Assembly (NCBI RefSeq): GCF_010183535.1
Contig: NC_071331.1
Span: 23,560,001-23,624,000 of the forward strand
DNA length: 64,000 bases
Direction of reading: 5' to 3'
DNA from: Caenorhabditis remanei
Taxonomy: Eukaryota; Nematoda; Chromadorea; Rhabditida; Rhabditidae
Below the pieces are notes generated by a model. That model was not told where the DNA came from, searched no databases, and saw nothing but the letters and a program-made list of their open reading frames with translations. Of this stretch, positions 24,504-37,154 are shown in pieces; the first letter of the stretch is position 1; each line of letters begins with the position of its first letter. The translations under genes and the position numbers were made by a program.

Positions 24504-27500
24504 TCATCCAGATTCCGACTGTTCCGATCCGGAATTCCGTTGATTTTTGAGATGCGCATTGGCGGCCAAATCCAGAATCGCCATCCATTTCATCTGATTC
24601 TCCTCGTCTTGCGCCGTCATTGTGTACATTCGACGGGCGCCGACGCGGACGGAAAACGTGAATTTTTCTCCGCAAATTTTTACTTCACAACCGGGGAGAG
24701 GTAGCATTGCCAGGGCGGTTTTGTCCTGGAAAAACAAGATTTAAGAGGAAAAAACGCGTCAAAGGTGCGCCAGCCTTGGTAACAATTTTTTAATTGAAAG
24801 CGCGTCAAAGACGCGCCAGCTTTCTTGGTAGCAACAATTTTGTCAGAAATACGTCTAAGGTGCGACAGCTTTTAAAAACACTTGTTTTTTTGAAAAACGC
24901 GTCAAAGGCGCGACAGCCTTCTCGATAACATAACATTTCCATGGAAAACGCGTCAAAGGCGCGACAGCCTTAGTAACAATTTTTTTTTTGGAAAACGCGT
25001 CAAAGGTACGCCAGCCTCAGTAGAAAATGTTTTTATGGAAAACGCGCGTCAAGGTGCGCCAGATTTCAAATCATTTCCATTAAGGAAACCGCGCCAAAAG
25101 CGCCCCAGCCTTGGTAACATTTTTTTCAATAGAAAACGCGTCAAAGGTACGCCAGGTTTAGTAACAATTTTTTTTTGAAAACACGTCGAAAGTGCGCCAG
25201 ACTCCAAAAAACAAAAGTCTGGCGCGCCTTTGACGCGTTTTCAGAGTTCACTCAAAACGCGTCAAAGGCACGCCTGATTGACCGATTTTCTTTGTTTTTT
25301 GACTGTCTGGGGTGGTTTTGACGCGTTTTTTCCAATCAGAAATTACTTTAGGAGTTGATTTTCTGTCAAAAACACCCCAGACACTCGAAAAACTAGAAAA
25401 ATCAGTCTTGTCTGGGGCGCTTTTGACGCGTTTTGAGGGAACTCCGAAAACGCGTCAAAGGCACCCCAGACAAATGAATCTTGACCGGTTTTTGACTGTC
25501 TGCGCCAGCCACAATAACAAAATAATTATATACAAAACGCGCCGAAAGCGCGCCAGCCTTACCTCCTCTGATAAATAGGTATACATGCAGAAGTCATCTC
25601 GAACGACACAAAACCGGTCGGTGGGTTTGCCAAGTGAGCCGCGGAACTGGAACAGTGAATTTTTTTTTTTGAAACAGTGGAAAAAAATGTCTGAAACAGT
25701 AACTTACCTTAATCTGACTGGAGTGCAAGACACCTGGACCCCGTGCGGGTACTTGTAGCCGATTGGTCCTTGAATTTGTGGTGCTCTGAGTGGAGAAGCT
25801 CCTCGGAATTCCGTCGAGATCCATATTTTTGGTACAGGTGTCACATATTCGAGACTTTTTCGACTCGTTTCGGTGACGACCGAAACATTTTTTGCAGAGG
25901 CGCCGATGGCATTTGACGCATTTCGCGCCGCGGGTCAGGAAGCTGAAAGAGAAAAGTTTTGGAAACATTTTGGTGTAAACAAAAAAATACTGTTTCGAAA
26001 TTTTTTGAAACAGTGAAAATGAAAATGTGCAGACAATATGCGAAGCATTTATAGAATATTTGATACTATTCAATATAAACAAAAAACATTTTACTGTTTC
26101 AAAAATTTCTGAAACAGTAAAATTTAAAATTTTCAGACAATTTCAAATTTATATTTCTCGCACCTTCAAAAAATTAAACATTCTGGTAAACATGATATCA
26201 ATGAACAATCATTCAAACAAAAAAAGTTTTGTTTCAAAAAAATTTAGAAACAGTCTATTTTTTAATTCCACATGATGAAAATAGTTACTGTTTCAAAAAT
26301 TTGATTTTTACTGTTTCTGAATTAAAACGCAGTATTTTTTTTTTTTTTGAAACAGTAAAAATTTACTATAAAGTGTTTCCATTACTTCGAAGCGTAAAAT
26401 TTAAGAAAAAAACTATTTTCACTGTTTCAAAAACTCCGCTTTCAAAAAATACGCAACATTTCAATGTTCTATGGATTACTCAAATTAAAATAAGTTTTTG
26501 TTTCAAAAACGTTTGAAACAGTGAATTTTAACAAATTTTTGAAAAATTACTGATTCATTTCTCCTATCGAATACATATTGCCTCGACATTGCGATTCCGA
26601 AAAAACTGATAAAATTTCAGAAAAATTTGAAACAGTAAAATTCACTGTTTCAAAAAAACACAAATTTAATTGAAAATTATGTTAAAAATGTTATTGTTAT
26701 AATTAAAAAACAACTCAAAGAAAAAAATTTCAAACAGTGAATTACTCCTTGCAACATAAAATTTTTTACTGTTTCAAAAATTTGATTTCTAAAAAATCAG
26801 CTTTGCAAAAATTCCATAAATTTGAGTTTAAGAATGTCCCATGTTTTCTTCAAAAGGATTATTTGAAAAAAATGAATTTTTTGTTTCAAAAACGGGTGAA
26901 ACAGTGAAATTTCGATAATTTTTTGGAAAAAGTACTTTTTTTCAATTTTCAGACCGAAAATGCTTCTATAGTGCAATTCCGAATAACATTTAAAATTTCA
27001 GAAAAATTCTGAAACAGTGATTTTTTTTCTTTTCTTACCCAAATTCACTATCACAATCCGCACAATGTTTCGACTCAATCGAGTTGTTGTTGTCGTTCTC
27101 ACTTATTGAGCTTCTCTGAAATTTCTAATTATTACTGTTTCAAAATTTCTAATTTGTTACCGAGCTAGTAGTAAACATTGAGCTATTCGCCTTGGCCTCA
27201 TCAATATTCGCCGATATCGCCTCGACCCATTCGTTTTTTTCTTTTTGCGTCGGGGTGAATAATTCGACGCACCGTTTCGGTCCAGTGCCATCCGACCCGC
27301 GCAAATAGAACGAGTGCTCACGTTCCAGATTGTCACCCTCGCACACCTGAAATAGTGAAAAATTCGAAATTTTCCAAAAAAAAATTTACTGTTTCAAAAT
27401 TTTTTTTACTGTTTCAAATTTTTTTTTACTGTTTCAAAATTTAAGTATTACAGCATCCCTACCTGCATATGAGACGCACTGAACACCGCCCTCAACTTAT

Positions 27501-30500
27501 ACTTTGCCATTCCGATCATCTTTCGTTCACTCGCCAAAATCACCAAGTCATTGAATAGGAAAATGAAGCGGTCCTCTGTTTTTTCAGTGGTAGACGAGAT
27601 TTTTTGAATCGCACCGGATTTCAAAAGTTCACGACCCGGAGAGACGAGGGATATCGAGTTTCCGAGTTGTTCTTGGACTTCAATCACTTTTCCGAAGCGG
27701 TCCTAAAAAAAAATACTGTTTCACAAAAATTTCACTGCGAAAAACGCGTCAAAGGTACGCCAGACACTTGGAGACATCATTTTTGTAAAAAAAACGCGTC
27801 AAAGGTGCGCCAGACTTCTTGCATCAACATTTTTAGAAATCGTAAAAAATTATTCATTTCGAAAAAATTTTCTACTGTTTCAAAATTTTTTTATCTAATC
27901 CGAATCTCATTCCTGAAAAACGCGTCAAAAGTGCGCAAGACTAGATGGCAGCAATTTTGAAGCGCGTCAACGGCGCGCCAGACTCTTTGTAATAACATTT
28001 TTTGAAATCGATTTTTTCACTGTTTCAAAATTTTTTTTACTGTTTCAAAAAATTTTTTTACTGTTTCAAGTTTTTTCCCTCCGTTTTCTTACCAATTTTT
28101 TCATCATTTCGTTAGCGTGTGCCGCCGCCGCCAACACCAACTTCAACGCCTCCTCACTATCGCGATAATCGGCGTCATCTGGCCTCAAATGTTTGATATA
28201 TTCCTGTAGCAAAAGCTGATATCTCATCACACGCTGCACCGGACAAATCAGATGATGGACTAGCGGAAGACCCTCGCATTCCGGTTGTTTCTCGATCTCT
28301 TTGACGAGATCCGCGAATTTTTTCTTCTTTTTGAGCTCCTCGAACAGTTTGGACGCTCGGTCGTAGTTGTTGGTGTACTCGGAGTACATTTTTAGGTAGG
28401 GCGCTTGTTTGCGCACGACGTCAGCGATTCTGGAACAGTAAATTTGAAAAAATTGCCAAAAAACTCGGGTTTTTGTGTCTAAAAACTAATTTTCCAAAAA
28501 AGTGGTGGCCGAGTGGTTAAGGTAGACAAAAACCTCATTTCAGAAAAGTGACCAGGGTTCGAACCCCACCTAGGTCAATTCTTTTTTGCATTTTTTATTT
28601 TTGGTTTCTGGATGTTTAGAAGTCACAAAACAGCAAAATGAATCCGAAAAACTGAATTTGAGGTCTGTTTTTTATCAACAAAAAGTCAAAATTTTTGATT
28701 TTTGCGTTTCCGACCGCGACACGCGCCACAGTGAAATTTCACATTTTTTCAAAATTTACTGTTTCAACAATTTTTTAAAAAGTAGTATGAAACATTAAAC
28801 ATATTATATATAATAAGCGACATTTTTCTCTGCTTCAAATTTTCTGAAACAGTGAAAATAAAGTTTTTCAAAACTGATGTGAAAATTTTCTCTGAATAAA
28901 AAATACAATTTGAAAAAGGCATGTTAAAGATGAAATCACTGCTATTGAATCATACAAAAGTAAGTTTTATTTATTTCAAAAAATTTTGAAACGGTAAATT
29001 TGTTACTGTTTCACAAATTTAATTTCTACTGTTTCTAAATCAAAACAATGTTAACATCTGCTAAAAAAATCGTTGAAATTTCAATAATTCTGCCTGAAAG
29101 CGGAAAAAATTATGAAAAATTTTTACTGTTTCAAAAAACATTCGAATTTGCAAAAACTCCGTAATTTCAATGTGACAATGGTAAACTTGAGGAATGGCTT
29201 AAATTAAAAAACTCAAACTGAATTTTTGTTTCAAAACCATCTGAAACAGTGAATTTTCATTTTCACCGTACCTCTTGGTAACTCTCCATTCGCGAATCGA
29301 GTTCATCAACTGCGGCAAAAAATGAGTATTATGAAATTGGTAAAGTGACGAGACGTTGGCGAGGAGACGTGTGATTTTGTCGTTTGTCAGCACTTCTTCT
29401 TTGATCAGACGGTTGCGGAACGTCTGAAAATTGAACTAAAAATTTACTGTTTCAAAAAAAAATTTACTGTTTCAAAAAATTTTTTTTACTGTTTCAAAAT
29501 TCCACTTACATCTCCCAACAATTTCAGCTTTTCCACGTATCTTTCCTCACTATCGACCAGCTCTTTGGCGGCGTACCACGCCTTCTGATACCGTTTCTCC
29601 AAATCCGTCTTATGAGAGGATGGAACAGTAATATCCGAGTCCGAATCGATTTCTGAGATACATGATTGACTTTTGGTGTCGTCCTCCTCCAGCTCGTCTT
29701 CTGACGGAAGGTCTTCACCGTCGGAGAGTTTCACTTGGAATCCGCCTTCTGGGCCCTAGAAAAAGTTACTGTTTCAGAATAGGAATGAACCGTGGAGCAC
29801 TTGAAATTGTTTGGTTCTTTGGCTACTTTCATACCCACAAATTTTATTTGAAAATTCTAATTTTTCAGACATAACTAGCCATATAACAACATTTTTGTGA
29901 AAAGTTACTGTTTCAAAATTTTTATGAATTTTTCCATACCTGAAGTTGTTAATCGTGTAACTAAGTTCATGAACCTCATTTTCTGTGAAACGCGTCAAAG
30001 GTGCGCCAGATCCTTGTAACAAAATGCTTGTAAAAACGCATAAAATTTACTCTTTCAAAAAATTTTTATTAAAAAATTTCAACGTCTGAAATAGTTAATG
30101 TTGTATACTAAATTTTTTTGCATCATTTCCTGTAAATTGCGCAAAAGGTGCGCCAGACTCCTTGCAACCACATTTTTGTGAAAAAAACGCGTATAAGGTG
30201 GCCCAGCTTCGACAAAAACACTTTTATGAAGATTGCGTCAAAGGTGCCCCAGACTTTTTGTTACAACAATTTCAGAACGCGTCAAAGGCGCGCCAGATGA
30301 AAACTGAAATTCACTGTTTTCAAAATGTTCTAAACTTGAAAACTGAACTGTTTTGTTCAGTCGTGTAAACTATAATTTTTTACTGTTTCAAATTTTTTGT
30401 AAACTTTAAATCTAACAATAATTTCCAGTTTTTCAATAAGGTTTGGGAATTTTTTTTACTGTTTCAAAATTTTAAATACCGTACCTGATATTCCACAAAC

Positions 30501-33500
30501 GCTCTGAACTTGCTTTTTGACATTGTCTTCACTCCATTCACATATGTCGATTGACGGGAGAAGTGGGAGCTGAAAAATAAAAAAAGTTACTGTTTCAGCG
30601 TGAGAGCTACCGTAACCCTGGGAAGGGGTACTGTAATTTCAATTTTCAGTTTCTACCGTAACCTGGGGTACTGTAGTTTTTCTGTAAAAGTCAACTCAAT
30701 AAATAAAAATGTGTTGAAAATAAAAGTTTTGGTATTGACCGCATTTCGTATATGTTTTGCATGAATTCGTTTTCGGCGGACACGGATTATGTTTTCGTTT
30801 TTTTTCCGGAATTTTTTTTTCTCACTGTTTCACTGTTTCAACTATAAAATACCTATAAGATTTGCTTTTCCGTGTTCTGGTCGTCGTGGATCCGTCCTCA
30901 TTTTGTATCACCTCGGTTACTGTAGACGGTATTAGGGATGACTCAGATCGCATGGCTTTGAACAAGTCCGGGTACATTTTGACTGAAATTTTTTACTGTT
31001 TCACAAGAAAATTGGTAAAAAATCACATACTAAACATGTCTTTTTCCTTGGATAGCACGTTCATAAAAGTGTCGGGAACCTGGTTGAGAACACGGTCGAT
31101 TTGTTGGTCCTGAATTTGATTTTTTGTTAGAAAAAAAGTTTTTTTTGAAACAGTAACTACCTGCTCATTGCTCAAATCCAATTGCAGGTTATGCTGGTCC
31201 AGACATATTTGACGGGAGTTATTAGTGAACTCGATGGGACGCATGCCTCGAATGTCGCCGCTTATGCGTTGACAGTTTTCGACGACCTGAAACAGTAAAA
31301 AAATAGTCAAAAAAATAGATTTTTTTGAAACAATAAGTTTTTAGAATAGTTAAGCTTAAGATCACTTTAAAAATTTATTAGATTTTTGAAACAGTAAGTT
31401 TTCACTTTAAGAAAGCAGATTTTACTCTGATTTTACTGTTTTTTAAAAACTTGAAACAGTAATTTTTTCCTGTTCCAGTCGAATAAAAAAAAAGTTTATA
31501 AAAAACCACATTCAGAATAAGAGTGTCCTAATGTTATTACTGTTTCAAAAAAAAGTTTTTAATTGACAATATTTTGAAACAGTAATATGTTCCGTTTGAG
31601 CTCTTTGAAACAGTAAATGTTTTAATTTTTGGGCTTTCCAAGTGTTGCTGAAACAGTAAATTCTATAATTTTTGATTTCAAGGTTTTTTGAGCTCGTTAT
31701 TACTGTCTTGAAAATCTTTCAAATAAAAAAAAAGATTGAAACAGTAATTTTCGGGATTTGGGTAGTTTTTATTGTTCTAATATTATTACTGCTTATAAAA
31801 CACGTTTTGGTCATAAAAATTTTTTGAAACAGTAACATAATAATGACTCAGGTACCAACTTTGGCTCAATGCTTGTTTTCTGAAACAAAGAAATTCAAAG
31901 TTTCAGCTATCAATTCTATTGAGACATTACTGTTTCAAAAAATATGTGCAGGAGCAAGTTATTAAAAAATTCCAAAAAAAACGATACTGTTTGAAAAAAA
32001 AATAATTTTGAAATGAAAATGTTTTGAAACAGTAATTTTTCATTTTTAAGCTCTCAAAAATTGAAACAGTAACGTATCTATGTAGATATCAATCTGAATA
32101 CTCCAATTTTAGAATTGTTTGTTTTCGGAAACAGTACATATTAAGTTATCAGAAAAGTTATTACTATTTCGAAAAAATTTTTTCAAAAAATAAAATTTTG
32201 AAACAGTAATTGTGGAATTGCTAGAATCAAAAAAACTGAGATTATCATTGTTCAAAAACAAATTTCGTGATGATAATGTTTTGAAACACTAATTTATTGG
32301 AATTTAGGCTTTTCTGTTTCAAAAAACATGTTTAAGTTACAAAATTGTTTTTAAACAGTAATTCGTATTTTCCTTCACTGTTCCAACCAAAAACTTACAT
32401 TTCTAGCTTCCCCAGATGAAGAAGAAGAGGACCGCTCAATTTTCCAGGTCACAAATTTCTTCAACTCTGGATTCTTCAAACTTTTTGAATATGAAAATTG
32501 AGACTTTTCCATTTTTTTTTGTTTCTATCAGAAGCAAAAAAGAAATTCGGGAATAGCAGCGAAAAGAGAAGTGTGAACTTGTTTTATGACCGTTTTTATG
32601 GCCAGTTGAGGGGCATGAATAAATGTTTTTTTCTCTCTTTTTCCGTTTTTTTATTTCGGGAAAGTGGTGAATACAAAATGAATTGGAATGGGGAGGCAGA
32701 TGGGGTTTGAGTGAGGTGAAATTTTAGGAAAAATGGGCGAAAAAACTTTTTTTTCACTGTTTAAAGTAGTTTTTGTTAAAATCGAAAAAAAATTAGATAG
32801 ACGCGATATTTTTGCCCCTGAAACAGTAATTTTTTGCTGTTTAGAAATGTTTTAGAAATAAGCAACTGGATAGTTTGATAATGTAAGGAAAATTAAAAAT
32901 TCCGATTTCATTTCGAAAATAAAAATCACTCATTCAAATTTTTTCATTTTTCCGTTTCTGATATGTTGAGCAGTTTGGACTTCACTGCTTGTGCGTTGAA
33001 ACATAAATGTTTTTTCACTGTTTCAAAAAAATTTTATTTTGGAAAAAGTTATGGCTATAGCAGTACGAAGAAATTTTTCAAATAAAACTCTTTCAAAAAG
33101 TTTTGTTCGGAAAACAACGGAATACCCGGCTATTTTGGAATGCAAAAACTCCAAATTTTTACTGTTTCAGAATTTTTAAATCAAAATACCAGGCTTTACA
33201 AACCAATGTGCTCCATCGAGTCTAATGATAAAATATGGGCTCTGAGAACTTTTTTTCAACCAGAAATTGAAATTTTGAAACTAATTTTGAAGAAAAAAGT
33301 TACTGTTTCAAAATTTTTTCATTTTTTTTGTTTCTGATATTGTTGAACAGTGTTTAAAATATTGACTGGGTTTTGAGATAGTATCATTTTTCGCTGTTTC
33401 AAAATTTTTCGTTTTGAAAAAAGTTCTGTGCTTTAGAGTAAAAATGAGTGCTTAACTATGTCAAAAATTTACTGTTTCAAAACGTTTTGTGAAAAAATGT

Positions 33501-36393
33501 GAATAGTTGCCGGTGGCAAGGTACCCTCATAACCCTGTAGTTCTCCGAGTCTTCACAATAAATACGCAACAACACTCCGCCAAAAGCTCACGCGCCTACC
33601 GTAACCTCAGCGCGTCAGTTCACGTGGACACGTGTACTCCACGTGGCAACAAGTAGTTTCTGAAATCGGTTGGCTTTCAGAGTTTAGTTCTGATTTTAGC
33701 GTTGGTTGTTTAACTTTTGTTTTGTAAGTTTTACGCCCTCTTATTTTATTTTCTTGCAATAAAGTAAATTTATTGTAAGAAACTGTGTTCTTTGTCGTCA
33801 TATTTTATCCGGAACCTATCACCCCGTATTCGTACGCGGGCAACTGAATGAATAATTTTTAGTGCAACCAAGAAACAAGGATCTGGCATACGCTCAAAAT
33901 TTTTACTGTTTCAGAATTTTTAAATCAAAATAACAGGTTTTACAAACCAATGCTCCCCAGCGAGTGGTATTAAATTCTGAAACAGTGGTTTTACACTGTT
34001 TCAGAAAATGTTTCAGAAAAAAGGGAAAAGGGTGATTTTGATAATAAACCGATTGTGAGCGTAATTTGAAAAAAAGTTACTGTTTCAAAATTTGTTCACT
34101 TTAAAAACAGTTATGGTTCTAGCAGTACCACTAATTGTGTCAACGAGTGTCGGAGAAAAACGTAAACAAATTATTTGTACCTTCCAAAAAAAAGTCTACA
34201 ATTTTTTTACTGTTCAAATTTTTAAAACATAAAACATGTTTTGGTTTTAGTGGTGCCATCCGGATCAAAAAACGGATGCACATCATTAACATCCACTATA
34301 TTTAGAATTAAGAAAAAGTTACTGTTTCAAAATTTGTTGAATTAGTTTCCAAGCTAGCTGGTTATGATATGCATGAAAATCGAAAAAAAACGACAAAATC
34401 GATATATTTTTTCAACGAATGTGTCTGTTAGAGGGTGACAATGTATTGGTTTTCCGTTTTCTGCCCCCTTTAACAAAACTTTTTTGCTCCCTCCCTTGCT
34501 CAATGTGTACATTTCAACTATCCCTGGTGCTCCGGGAGGGAACAGGCGTTGGCTCAGTTTTGGATTGTGCAAATAATTGTTTGGAAGTGAAGCTGAGGGA
34601 TGGGCAAGCATCAAAAACCTCTAATTTTGTCCAAAATTGAAACAGTAACACTTTTTGAAAATTTTAACTGTTTCAAAATATTTCGAAACTTTTCAAAAGC
34701 GGTCCATTTCTATTGGAAGGAATCAAATGCTTTTTTCTAACAATTTTCAACTGTTTCCTATGAAACAGTAACTTTTTTTTCAAAATTTTTAAAAATAAAA
34801 GTACTGTTTTACAGAATCTTGATAAATTGAATTCCATATAAATTTGTTAGTTTCTGTTGTATAATATTAGAAAACATTGAAACAATAAAAATGGCACACT
34901 TTTCTCAGTGGAATAATGACAAATACTTTCAAAAATTTCCCCTAATTTTTGAAACAGTAAAAAATATTTTTTTACTATTTTACATTTTTGAAATAGATTA
35001 TGTTGAATCCATGTATAACAGTGAGTCTGTGATCATTGCGAAAACTTGCTGAGCAATTTTTGAAACAGTAAAAAAAAATCAAAAATTTTCTGTTTCAATT
35101 TTTACATTTCTTTTTGGAATTTTAGTCGAGAATTACTGTTCACAAGTTTATCGACTTGAAATTTCAAAAAATCTGCTGTCGCGCCTGAGACGCTTTTTCA
35201 CAGTTTTAAAATATTCAAAAAACATTGAAACAGTAAAAAACAAAAATTGAAACAATGACTGTTTGTCAAAATTCAATGGACTATTTTTGAAACAGTAAAA
35301 AAAATTTTTAATTGTTTTTTTTTCTTTGAAATATCCTATGTTTATTTTATATCTAGTCTAGCGAGTTATGATAAAAAAAACAGAAAAAAATTTTGAAATT
35401 TTTTTCAGTTTTCAAGTTTCTTTTTTGGAAGTAATGTTGAACTCTACTCTCTCTCTGTTTACCGTCTTAAAATAAATCTCAGCTGGTGCGCCTGAGACGC
35501 GCCAGGCCCCAATTCTTCAAAGACTAACCTGCGCCTCGGATCCCACTAAACTCGTCCTTGTCATTTTCTGTGTGCACGCGAATTGCAATTTCTGCCGCAC
35601 AGTTTTTGTGAGTTGCTCCTGGTTGGGCAGGTCGATGTAGTAGGTGAAAATTCGGACGGTGCAACCGTCGGAAGGATCGATTTCTTCGTACTGAAACAGT
35701 AAATTTTAAAAAAAAGAAAAAAAGGAAATTGAACGGAAATTAAATGGAAATGTGATCCAATTCTTGGTCACCGGATGCGAGAAACAGGAAATTTTTTTTT
35801 CACTGTTTCAAGAAGGACATCCGGACAAACAAACAGACATACAGACATTCAAATCTGAATTTTTGCGAGATAACGTTGTTTTTGAGCCCAAAATATACCA
35901 GAAATCAAAAAGCAGACAGGGAATTTCCCTGAAACAATGATTTTTGGGCCGAAAACTGGAAAAAAACGCGATTTTGGTCATACGGACTCACAGACAGACA
36001 TCCGAGCCCAAAGTTGAGTCTCAACCCGAATTTTTTTTACAATTTTTGATAAAATTTAACAATTATTATTTACAGACAGACATCCGGGTAGATAGACACA
36101 CAAACAGACACTCAGGGCATCCAAAAACTCAAAAATTCCCGATTTTTATCGATTTTTACTGTTTCAACTGGACATCTGGACATCCGGACAAACAGACACC
36201 CTTACCTCCTCTGTCTTCGTCAATACGCCCCCTTCACAATCGACTTCCGGCGCGTTTGGAATATTTCGGACTTCATCGAAATTCAGTTGAAACGTTGACG
36301 GCACGTGAGCCGGCAGCTGGACGAGGGACGACATCTTAGATGTCCGAATGAACGTGGGCACGAAATCTGTGGTCCACTCGGCGGGTGTCGGTC
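24504..36393 (-). CDS. FGD-family Rho/Cdc42 guanine nucleotide exchange factor, DH-PH-FYVE-PH
   Basis: Exons (5' to 3'): 36,393-36,206; 35,690-35,529; 31,286-31,161; 31,109-31,031; 30,982-30,853; 30,569-30,485; 29,755-29,510; 29,423-29,272; 28,429-28,093; 27,702-27,463; 27,346-27,161; 27,115-27,039; 25,942-25,708; 25,646-25,563; 24,725-24,504. From ATG 36,334 this gives about 829 residues with every phase consistent. DH spans about 280-475 (VDSEERYVEKLKLLGD, PYLKMYSEYTNNYDRA, PVQRVMRYQLLLQEYI). PH1 is about 505-617, FYVE-like about 640-690, PH2 about 715-820. Members activate Cdc42 at membranes. The eight FYVE cysteines are present, but the basic RHHC motif that binds PI3P is replaced by RGAKC, so lipid binding is doubtful. 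C. elegans has related genes (exc-5, tag-77); I cannot tell which is the orthologue. Introns are large and full of repeats. An upstream non-coding exon is possible. Confidence 0.88.
24750..25560. repeat. AAAACGCGTCAAAGGYGCGCCAG short-unit array
   Basis: About 16 copies in both orientations of an approximately 22-base unit, separated by 30-50 bp of unrelated AT-rich DNA, inside the last intron of the GEF gene. Smaller clusters of the same unit lie at 8,690-8,990, 27,735-27,980, 29,985-30,290 and 35,170-35,500. The clusters in the GEF gene are all intronic. Confidence 0.85.
28503..28575 (+). other. tRNA-like relic, possibly tRNA-derived SINE head
   Basis: GGTGGCCGAGTGGTTAAGG (A-box/D-arm of Ser/Leu type) is followed about 45 bases later by GGGTTCGAACCCC (B-box/T-arm). 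No plausible anticodon stem or full acceptor stem can be drawn, so it is not a working tRNA. It lies in an intron of the GEF gene on the opposite strand. Confidence 0.55.
32399..32512 (-). CDS. Alternative first exon of the FGD-type GEF
   Basis: The exon runs from ATG (32,512) to an AAT|GTAAGT donor at 32,399 and encodes 38 residues ending in a Ser-rich stretch. It is in phase 0, so it can splice directly to the exon at 31,286, as the upstream exon at 35,529 can. No good acceptor precedes its ATG, apart from a weak CTGATAG. I read it as the start of a shorter isoform of about 770 residues with its own promoter. Inclusion as an internal exon in the long form is the alternative. Confidence 0.65.
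33505..33845. mobile_element. Solo LTR with GAAT target-site duplication
   Basis: The 341-bp unit starts AGTTGCC and ends GGCAACT, a perfect 7-bp terminal inverted repeat. It is flanked by GAAT on both sides (33,501-33,504 and 33,846-33,849). It is free of the TGAAACAGTAA motif that saturates its surroundings, is richer in GC, and holds AATAAA (near 33,759). These features fit a solo LTR left by recombination of a retrotransposon with 4-bp target duplications (Gypsy-like). It sits in a GEF intron. Confidence 0.75.
35810..36190 (+). repeat. Second GACATCCGGACA...CAGACAG array
   Basis: Three to four degenerate units of the family seen at 3,770-4,500, here inside the first intron of the GEF gene on the opposite strand. 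The last unit ends within 15 bases of the exon 1 donor (GTAAGG complement at 36,201). Confidence 0.75.
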
Positions 36394-37048
36394 CTGGAAT
36401 AAGGAATTGGTGAAGGAAGTGCAAATGGAATTAGAAGTGGAACTTTTCCAAGAAAGACGAAAAAATTTTGAAACAGTAACTTTTTTTTCGAAAAATTGGC
36501 TAAATTTTAAGCCTTATACATAGGATATGAAGTTTAAAAATTTAAGGATAGCTGCAATGAACGTTCAACGCTTTCAAAAAGAATGAACAAATTTTGAAAC
36601 AGTAACTTTTTCTGAATTTTTTTTTTTGAAAAGTTGTGTGAATTTCAATGCTACGCATTAATAATATACCCATAGGACATAAAGTTTTAGAATTTAAGTG
36701 AAACAGTAGTTTTTAACTTTTTAATTTGTTCCCTTTAGCTGTCTACACTGAAGTTGAATCTCAATATTATTGGAAATTCACTTTCAAAACAAAATAAAAT
36801 TTTTGAAACAGTAAATCCTAAAGAGTTAATTAATAAGAATAAAAATCTAGAAAAATAACTATCAAGTTCATTAATTAGTCTGATTTCAGAATTTTTACTT
36901 GAACACTTTTTTTGAAACAGTACAATTTTCATTTTTTACGTTTTTTGTAGTACAGAAAGATGGCGTACTATAAATATTTAAAATACCAAACACATCAAAT
37001 TTTGGCGAAACAGTAATTAATATTCCTCAGTATCTGCTCGACACAGCT

Positions 37049-37154
37049 CTTACAACTGCGCTCCACCGAACTCCCCTTGAAAAATGTCTTTTTCTCTGTG
37101 AATCTCTCAATTTCGCACACTATTTTCTTCGGTTTTGGTATAGCGCGGTTAAGG
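37049..37154. repeat. Short palindromic MITE, copy 2
   Basis: The reverse-orientation relative of the element at 2,094-2,200. It has CTTACAACTGCGCTCCACCG at the left, GAATCTCTCAATTTCGCACAC in the middle and TATAGCGCGGTTAAGG at the right. Confidence 0.75.

Noticed and set aside
28503..28575. Functional tRNA-Ser or tRNA-Leu gene
   Set aside because: A- and B-box sequences exist, but no anticodon arm or complete acceptor stem can be formed.
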